A DNA stretch of 64,000 bases, taken from positions 1,054,001 to 1,118,000 of the forward strand of contig JANBXD010000007.1 of the NCBI GenBank assembly GCA_024472245.1, read 5' to 3'. This DNA comes from Beauveria sp. NWAFU-1 (taxonomy: Eukaryota; Ascomycota; Sordariomycetes; Hypocreales; Cordycipitaceae). Positions 55,893 through 64,000 of the stretch are shown here, in pieces. A program made the position numbers and the translations under genes. Under the pieces are notes generated by a model. It was not told the DNA's origin and searched no databases. It saw only the letters and a list, made by a program, of their open reading frames with translations. Every line of letters begins with the position of its first letter. Position 1 is the stretch's first letter.

Positions 55893-57674
55893 GCACCATG
55901 CTAGCAGCGCCGCACGGTTGTGCTTGGCCGGCCAGTTGTCAAAGAACAGGCATAAACGTTTCCCCTAACCGCATATTTAGTTGTTTAGAACACACCCCTC
56001 GAATAACACCCCCCCTCCATGATTCTTCCCCCGCTGGCATGAAATACGAGGGCCCCTACGATTGGTGAAAAGTAGTACAGATGGTCGATACTGAGCGCTG
56101 GCATGCACCTGTCAAGAAGTCGCGTTGTTCGCTGGTCTGGCCCCGGATTGCTGCTTCTGTGATCCGTCCAACTTATTGTCCAACGCTGTCAGGATGGAAA
56201 TTCTCTTGGCGTAGGATTTTCTTTGCTACGGAATTAATCATTGCCATTGGATGCCAACGACTGCCATCAAGGAGATTGTCTAGGCGCCATGTTGCCGCTG
56301 CCAGGTTATTGAAGTTATCTTGCTGGGATGCGGACGCTACCAGCCTGCCACTAACTAACCACGGGAACCTTACTCGCCACCTGCAAATTACACTCAATCG
56401 CAATTTGTCGATAGCACATTCATCAAAGGATATGATGGAGCTTCATTTGATCTTTCATCTGTTTCATTACGTCGCTATCATCCCATCCCTGGCTGCGAAT
56501 TTCCCAAGCCAGCCCCATTTTATGGTACACATACCAGCACATCTGAGGCGCGCCATCGTCAGACGTAAATAGATGCCCACGCCACTGCTGATCCGACTGA
56601 CATGTTCACATACTCGCCTGCCCTTGTGGGTAGGCTTGTTCGATCTGAGTGACAATCCTCAGCGCTTTCTACCTCATGCAGCGCTGCCAAGGGTTTCTCA
56701 GATGATAATGTACTGATAGCTGCTGCCAGCATTGGGCGTGGCCCGCCCGCCAAGTGCAACGCAAAACAAGACGTGCGAAACAATCCCAGCATAAGAGCGA
56801 CCAAATATTGTTCAGCCATTTATGCGCGCCTGTTGACAGTTCGGCATTGATGGCTGTGCCTGTCTCATCCTTGCTCACATCACTGCATTCAACGTCGAGC
56901 ATTCATGCAACAGTGCTTCCCGTCTATTTATATTGTCAACCACTGTCTCTAGTTCTTGTTCAGGAAGACACCGCCGACTTGCTGTTGGCTTTACGCGGAG
57001 TGGTGCAGCCACGCGACTGACTCGTCCCAGCGCTGGTTTCATGGTCATGTGTTGGTTATTCTTGCAGATCTATGGAGTAGATGCATTCGAAACACCTACT
57101 GCATCACTCTGTGCGCTCTACATAGCCTCATTCCATCCCTAGAGTCGAAGAGACGTGTGATACACTGGGCAGCCGAAAAGGCCAATGGGGCTCGCATGAG
57201 AAAAGAGTCACTGCAACAAGGCTCGCAGTCATTTGAACTCATAGCTGTGCTAAAGTGGCTGAAACCAAAAAGTAAAGAGCGAAGCTGGTTGCCCGAACGT
57301 AAACTGTCCGAAGTATTGTTCCTGAATGTAGCTACTCCGCGGGGGGGTGACGATGGCTTGATTCTGGTGTGAAAGTTTGATCATGCCAGGTATACTAGAC
57401 TTACATGGTAACACTCATCGACCATCAATCGCGATTCTGTTACTCATCGAACCATCAGTCTCGGGTTCGCAAAGATAGCCCCCCACCGCTTGTTCGAGAA
57501 TTTGCTGTTCGGCCTCTCCGGCCCAGTCATACTGACATTGCCGGGACTAGACACCAGATTTTACAAGTGCCGTATGAAGATCCTGAACATGTTCATCTCC
57601 GGTCCGCCTTGGCCAGAGTATTACTTGCGATACTCCCTGGTAAATCACCAGGTCAGCGCGGCACACACCCTCAT
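55893..57674. other. gene-poor region, part 2
   Basis: 1.8 kb with short open frames only. Ends at the 3' end of the Tango6/Rtp1-like gene. Confidence 0.4.
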
Positions 57675-60526
57675 TTACTCAATCTCCTCTATTCTCGGCC
57701 GTTGCCGTGGTCTCTGCTGCTGGCCCAACAGGTCGCTGTTCACCCGGACTCCCGCAATCCTTGTCAGCCCCTGGCCGGCGGCCTCTGTTCCATGCGGGAG
57801 CATGGTCGTTGCCCCCCACGCATCGAGGCTCTCGACCACGTCCTTTGCGTGCTCCCTTACCAGCCCATCACTGTCCGTCGCTGCGACGTACTCGAGCGAC
57901 CGCCGAATGTCGGCCCTGCTCTCCTCCGTCAGACCAAAACCGAGCGACACAGACTGCTCCCGGGCGGCTGCGAGCGCGCGCACAAAGCTAAGTATGGTGA
58001 TGACGGCCGCCCGCCGTAGGATGCCCCGGTCGAGCTCCGGCTCCAACGCCAGCACGTGTAGGCACAGGTCGACGGTGGCAGAGGCAAGCGCGGGTCCGAC
58101 GCCGGCGAGATGGCTCTCGAGGGCGGCGCCGAGGATGGACAGCGCCGACGTACGCATACGTACATCTTCGCTGCCGCGCTTGCTCTCCCAGCCCTGAACG
58201 ATTTGCGCTAGGATGTCATTGTTGGCCTTTTCCTCCTCGGTGGCTTCTTCGTCCTCGTCTTCCATGTCCTCGTCCTCGTCCTCGTCCACGGCGTCCCGTC
58301 CCAACCGCTTCTTCTTCTCGTCCTTGAGCTTGCGCATGCGCTCCTCGCGGGCCTGCCGCGCGAGCGTCTTGGGCCGGTGACCGCGCCGGCCCGCAATGGA
58401 CAGCAGCGTCTCGGCCGTTTGCTGCGCGACGTCGCCGGTGAACATCTGGCCGAGCCGCTCAATGACCTGCACGAGGGCCTCGCCGAAGCGCAGACGCGTG
58501 TCCGTCGTCGCCTTTTCTTGCGCGTCCAGATAGTGATCCAGAATCTCCCGCATCGTCGTCCGCGGGTGCTTATTGGCGAGCTGCGTAAACAGCTTGACGA
58601 CCTGCAGGTTGATGTAGTCTTCGTTTTCTGCTAAAAGATTGGACAGCAGCACGGCGACTGCGGTAATGTCAAGGATTGGACTTTCAGCCAAGACGAGACT
58701 TGATAATAGCTTGAGGCCCTCGGCGACAATGGGCGGCGGGTTCTCCTTGTCGCCGGTAATGTAGCTCATGGCGAGGTTGTATGTCTTGCGGTCCTCGACC
58801 TTTCTGGCAGTGGACGGCCCCTTGCCCTTGTCGTCTGGGTCATCCAGTTCGTCGCGATACCGGAGAAGCATGCCCAAGTTTCGTGCTGTTCCAGAAACAT
58901 CTGGTCTATCTTCTAGCGCCAGCCGTTCCAACGATTGCTCGACGACTTGCAGTTCCCGCGGCTTGATATCGGACTTTTGGAACGTCGGTGCTGTGACTGC
59001 CAAATTGACCAGGCTCAGCACCACATTGACGACTTCATCGCCTAGTGGTGATTTTGCGTCTGCTTCCAAAACCTGTGTGATAAGCTCAAAGAGCTGGTCA
59101 AAATGGCTGATGAGCTTGTCTGGCGCCTTCTCCATCAGCTGCTGCAGAACGGAGACCTCCATGAGATCTTCCACGGGGCTGTCGGACTCGGTCTCGACAG
59201 GAGAGAGCAAGCTGATGCTCCCACCACTCTGCTGTTTTTCTGCAGTTTCCACCCATCGCCGTAGTAGTGACAGGAATATGGAAGATGTGTCTTCTGCCGA
59301 GCAGGCATCTGAGATGTATTCTGCCAAAGTGGTTGCGCGGTATTCGATATCCATCCAGTCGAGTTCTGGTGGCTGCGAAGCAGCTGGTGGTGGAAGCGTT
59401 GTAATTTCCACCGCGCCGGTGGCAGTTGTCGTATAGCGCCATGATGTTGTTGTTGTCGATTGTGGTGGCCTTGGTGTTGGAACGGAGCCCTTGCAAGTGA
59501 GGTTCGCAATGAGGGGCTTTACACTATCGAGATTCCCGAATAGCTGTAGATATGTCCGTAATAGCCTCTTTGCAGGAGTATATATTGATTTTTGCACCGC
59601 CTCACCAGGGCTGTTCCACGAAGCAAGAGCCCATATCTGCAGAATCACACGGCCGAGTATTCTCTTGCATAGACCCGGCGATGGATTCGACAGGACCAAA
59701 ACCTCTAGGCGTTGAATGGCCTGTTGCAGCACATCTGTTTTGACCAGGACTCCGGGCTTGGAGAGATCAATGACTTTGCTCTCCTCCTCCTCCTTTTGGA
59801 CGGAGCTCTCCTGCCTAAGCGACGGATTGACAGACTCCAGAAGCGGCTGCACAAACACGTTCCACCCCGGTGCGCCTGGCGCGCCGATGACCCTTTTGCC
59901 GAGGATCCCGAACCCGACAACCTGCGCCGCCGTACGCGCGAGATCTGGCCCGGCCGCGCTATCCATCAGCGCAAAGACCTGACCTGAAATCCCCGCAAAC
60001 CACGCCTCGGCCGTCATGCCGGCCGGTACGGACGAGAGAAGCTTGGTAGCGACGGCGACGGCCTCGTGCGTGATGCTGGCACCCTGCTTCTGCGGCTGCG
60101 CTTCCTGGCCCCCCGCCGCCGAGCCGGACGGATCCGCGCGGCCGACGTTGCTCGGATGCACGGAGAAGACGAGCTCCAGCGTGCCGCGGACGCCGTCGGG
60201 GCGCAGCGGGAGTAGCATCAGGGTCTGCAGGAGCGGTTGGCGAAGCCATGGCGGGACCACGTCGGGCTTGATGAGGGCGTTGAGGGCGTGAAGAAGTGTC
60301 CAGGTGTCGACTCTGCGGGTGGAACAAAAACATATGAGACTCGATTCAGGATATAGGCTACTGCTGGAGCATACGTGACATACTTTTCTATGAGTTCATC
60401 GTACTTCTGACGTCCAGCGTCTCGAGTGACCTCATCGCTGGCGGGGTTGAAGGCTTTTTTGCCTACATCTATGATCTCTTGTAACAGGTTTGGCTTTTGC
60501 TCTTGCGTGCTGGGAGGGTAAGCCAT
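57675..60526 (-). CDS. Tango6/Rtp1-like protein (RNA polymerase II assembly/nuclear import factor)
   Basis: Join 60384-60526 and 57675-60312 (926 aa). A helical-repeat (HEAT-like) protein of the family of yeast Rtp1 and animal Tango6, linked to cytoplasmic assembly and nuclear import of RNA polymerase II. The intron of 71 bp (GTATGT...CCGCAG) restores YDELIEKVDTWTLLHALNAL. Recognisable blocks: WLRQPLLQTLMLLPLRPDGVRGTLELVF (first conserved RTP1 region) and, in the C-terminal third, GEALVQVIERLGQMFTGDVAQQ followed by an acidic Glu/Asp run, then VRMRTSALSILGAALESH and HVLALEPELDRGILRRAAV (second conserved region). It ends with a basic tail. Confidence in the family is good; the exact role is by analogy. 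Confidence 0.8.
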
Positions 60527-63500
60527 GGAGCAATGAAGCGAATTTAGATGATTTCAGAATGTGTAGAGTGATTAGAAAGACATGTTCACAGCCAATTTTG
60601 GAGGAGGCGATTTCTAATGCGACAAACAGCTCCAGATCTCCATGAGTCAGCCACAGTGTTGAAGTGTGGCTAGTGACCTAGCTGTGGCGCGAGCTCGGCC
60701 GGACTAATACTCGCGACTGAGGAAGACGCAAATTGCCTGCTGGACTTGAGGTTGATATTCATCTTGAGTCAATCGTCAATATTCGATTGATTAAGTATGC
60801 TCATCTTCCCCATAGTTTCGCGCAAATTTGCAAACGCTGCGCGGTGACACTGTAACAGTGAATCAATGACCAGGATGCGCATGGCCCGTGCGCCCAGCTC
60901 TACGTATCGCGTCTCCCAGGACGCGTCTCAATCTCTACCACTTCACCTTCTTCAACGACGAGCAATGTAGCTGAAGCCCGCGTCCGCAACTCGAGGTCTA
61001 GCTTCCGCCCACCAATCCTCTCATTACTCACCATTCATCTTCCACCGCGCTGATGCTGCTAATGCTTCGACTGGTTCGCTGGGCGAGATTTCCCTCGCCC
61101 GGCACCAAGCTACCCAAAGCGTGCGCCTTCGTCTGCCCTACAGTTTGTCGGCTCGCATTTTCCGCAAGGAATGTCTACTGCAGACCCCTCCATGGCGGCC
61201 CGGATGCCCGCGCGAGCCGCTCCCCGAGCCTGCATCAGGACCTCGCTGCGAGCCCGCTGTTGGATGTCGCCGCGGGTCCAACGCACCCAATGCTAGGGGT
61301 GCCCGGCCGACGCAGAGGGAATGCGGGTCGGAACTTTAACCCTTGATGATTCTTCTGGTGACAAGTCTTGTGTCTTTGTCGTCGGCGGCCTTTTACGTTG
61401 CGCGAGGGTTCTCGGACGCCTCTTGCCCGCTGAAAAGTTGGATTGGCTGATGATTCGGACTCTTGTCCTGACAGAATGGCTCTTGCTGACGTCCCGGTTG
61501 CTGTTTCTTCTTATTCCCATCCGAAGAAGCAGACCAGGGAGAAGATGCCATGAGCCGTGCTGGTAAGAGTCTCTGGTCTGAGACCGCTCGTCGGCTCTTC
61601 TCCGCCGGAACCAGTGCTGTGGTTTGACAGCACGGCCGATCGAGTGCTGCGGTCTGGAAAATCTGGGTGCCGCTTCGGATTTGATAACGAAGATAAGAGA
61701 GGGCTTTGAGTTGAGCTTGAATTCGGCCACAAACAGAGACGGCGTTTCACCGCGTTTATCCAGCTTCTCCTTGCCGGAAGTCGTGTCAACATCATGTTTG
61801 GCACGGCTGCGAGAGACTGCCCGGATCACAAGCAGAAACGCTGCTCGTCCCTCACTGCCTATTCATGACGCTCTCGGATCTTGAACCCTCAGTCTCTCAG
61901 CTGCCGAAAACGCCTCGGAACTACGGAATGCCCCTCGAGCCACTTGTTCGCTCCGGTGATCTCGTGGTAAATTTGAAGGTCCAGCCAGGCACATTAGCTT
62001 CTCCGCGTCAGCCCCGTCCGACGTGGCAGAAGGCGCCAGTCCACCGCTGATTGCCCCGCGGCATCAGTATATTCCTCTTCTTCGGGCACATTCCCGAGAA
62101 GAGATGAAAGCGCGTTTTTTTGTGGATGTCTTTTGTGCGTGCGGCAGTGCTTCCTTTTCCAACTTGCCTGGCAAGTTTTGATGGGAACGAATCAAAAACT
62201 AGTCCTTGCGGGCAGTGCACTACATACAGAACCAGTCGACATTAGCTAGCTCATCATGGCTTGGAAGCGGTAATGGTTGGGCCGGGTTTTGGTGGTGGAC
62301 TTGGCTGATGACAGCAGCGAATCGATATGGTTTGGGCATTGGGCGGTCTGAGTGATGTTACATCTACTTGGGCTCAATCGCGCATCCGGGGCCGAACCAA
62401 GAAGCAGTGTCGGGACCCATCTCGTGTTGGAGTCAAAGTTTCGTGCTTGTCTGGTACTGTGGGCTGGCGGAGCTGGTTGCGCGCTTGAGATGTGCTCTGC
62501 GGCGCTGTCGTGTTGACTATTTGCCCTGAAAGGACAGGCCTCGGGATATGGGTAGTCCTGGTTGTCTCGGCCGTCTGAAATGTCGGACGGGGCAACCCCC
62601 CGCATTGGAGGGGATAAGTTCAACCTCACCTGTCTACGTTGCGATACGTGCTAACATGAGAATAGGGAAACCCCACATTCAAATCGGACATGCCAAATTG
62701 CCAACTTTTCGAAGCCGCCGCGACTAGACGACGTAGTATCCGTTTTGACTGCCGAGTTATGAGCCTAATCAAGGACCAGGTCCGATTGTCCCCGTTTCTC
62801 CGCCGCACAGACGATCGATGTTAGTTGAAAGAGGCCACATTTTAATCCCTAGACATATAAGGCTCCCCTCAACTTATCTGCCGAAGCTCTGAGGAAATGG
62901 GACCTTTCTCCATGCCGTGCGGTGAAAATCTCAACTCCTGCCCAACGACCCGTAACCGCATTACCACTCAACCACCCGATAATAAACATCGGTCGCGTCA
63001 CAGAGACATGCAAGCCAATGGGTCGCATGGCACCACTGTGAGTCGTGACGACTTTGGCTTAACCCGAAGGCCACGGTGCCGTAGCCTATCAATTCGCACA
63101 ATACAAGCCCAACGGCTTGATTTGCCAAGTCAACTCGAGAAAACGGCTCGGCGGGCGTTGCTCGACAAAGAGAGGTCATACATGTTAGCGTGTGGACACC
63201 AGCGGAACTGGTTGATGGTCGTGCCGTATCAACGCAAAACCAACTAGCGAAGCCAATGGCGCGCCGGGACGTGCCGGCCGGCCTGTCGTAGTGCCGCCAC
63301 CTGTTTATGCCACGCTAAAGGAAGAAGGCTTCAAATTTGCCCCAAGTCCATACAGATCAAAGCGACAGGAGACCAACACTTAGACCGCCACAAAGGCCGA
63401 GGTTGTTCCGTCTTTCACCGACCGTCATTCCATAATCCCAGCGAGGGGCGGGCCCAAGCTCGACTCAGTCTCATGCATCGAGATATGCGTCGGTCCTCGC

Positions 63501-64000
63501 CTGTTGATTAGGCTACAATGAGCATGGAGAAGACGCGTGGAGCCTAGGTCGAATGGGTATCAATATGTCAGGAAGCTGCCACATCCGAGTAGAAAACGTA
63601 ACCAGTCGTACATGAGCTCTTTACCGACGTTAGCTATGTTGTAAGTGGCGCATCCGCGCTCTCTTTCCTCGTACGGCTTCTCGTCTGCACCGAGCTCCTG
63701 GTACCAAGTATGAAGGAGTACAAGTGATTCAATAATTCAAGAATGTGATGAGATATGTCACCTGCAAAATGGACAAACTGGGAGGAGCAGACTCCCTGGT
63801 TCGCATGCCATGCAAGCGCGGTAGTGTAACTGTGATTCTGCAGTCTTGAGACCGCGGATAAAGGTGGTTTGCTCCGCGCCACTTCGGTCTCGGTGCAGTA
63901 AGCAGCCTGCATGCACTTTGCTGCGGCAAAAAGCAACGTAGCAGGCAGCAGATGTGAAGAGACGAAAGGGCCCTGCTAATTGTTGAAGGATTATATGAAA
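60527..64000. other. gene-poor region at right end
   Basis: 3.5 kb without a supported gene. About 60900-61350 is C-rich and could be the promoter or leader of a plus-strand gene with small exons, but no protein signature was found. A tRNA-like A-box near 62960-62985 lacks a partner B-box. Confidence 0.4.

Noticed and set aside
62920..62995. tRNA-like sequence on the minus strand (GGTTGAGTGGTAATGCGG)
   Set aside because: Matches an A-box, but the expected B-box position reads GAGTTGAGATTTTC rather than GGTTCGANTCC and no acceptor stem pairs.

Overview
This window comes from a filamentous ascomycete, most likely a Sordariomycete of the order Hypocreales. The genes carry short introns, mostly 50-90 bp, with GT..AG ends and CTAAC/CTGAC-type branch sites. 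The two fungal ATP-citrate lyase subunits lie head to head. Septin, GH72, LysM, CENP-Q and Cnl2/NKP2 sequences are all of filamentous-fungal type. No bacterial features, CRISPR arrays, rRNA genes or convincing tRNA genes were seen. Coordinates are read by eye, so splice junctions may be off by a base or two.

Layout. 0-4.8 kb: conserved housekeeping genes, namely the 3'-truncated end of DNA polymerase delta subunit 4, a Ski8-like WD40 protein, mitoribosomal bL32m and, divergently, a Cdc3/AspB-type septin. 4.8-9.6 kb: a long intergenic stretch and then a GPI-anchored GH72 glucanosyltransferase. 9.8-25.3 kb: an accessory-looking block. It holds a 47-residue Cys-rich peptide, a decayed GH76 mannanase, an 85-residue 12-Cys secreted protein, a two-LysM secreted protein, a Mup1-type amino-acid permease, a 199-residue secreted protein and an unknown fungal protein. 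It also holds a minisatellite embedded in a Ty3/Gypsy remnant and an F-box gene broken by an in-frame TAG. 25.6-33.1 kb: acl2 and acl1 facing away from each other across 3.5 kb. 33.3-41.1 kb: a frameshifted SRPK-like kinase beside an AT-rich island, then mitoribosomal uL30m, Eaf3/MRG15 and a secreted GH95 fucosidase. 42-53 kb: alpha-aminoadipate reductase (lys2), Cnl2/NKP2, an ER/secretory membrane protein, CENP-Q/Fta7 and a Thr-rich repeat secreted protein. 53-57.6 kb: no supported gene. 57.7-60.5 kb: a large Tango6/Rtp1-like protein. 60.5-64 kb: no supported gene.

Functional themes. Cell-wall or secreted functions are frequent: GH72, the GH76 relic, LysM, GH95, the Thr-rich protein and small Cys-rich proteins. 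Central metabolism is represented by acl1/acl2 (cytosolic acetyl-CoA) and lys2 (lysine). Chromosome biology is represented by Eaf3 and two inner-kinetochore proteins of one assembly, encoded only 2.6 kb apart. Several genes start with a tiny first exon (ATG alone or ATG plus one codon), which ORF-based annotation would miss.

No wholly new multi-gene system is evident. The best candidates for undescribed biology are the small Cys-rich proteins at 9.8-19.1 kb, the minisatellite inside the retroelement, and the cluster of micro first exons.
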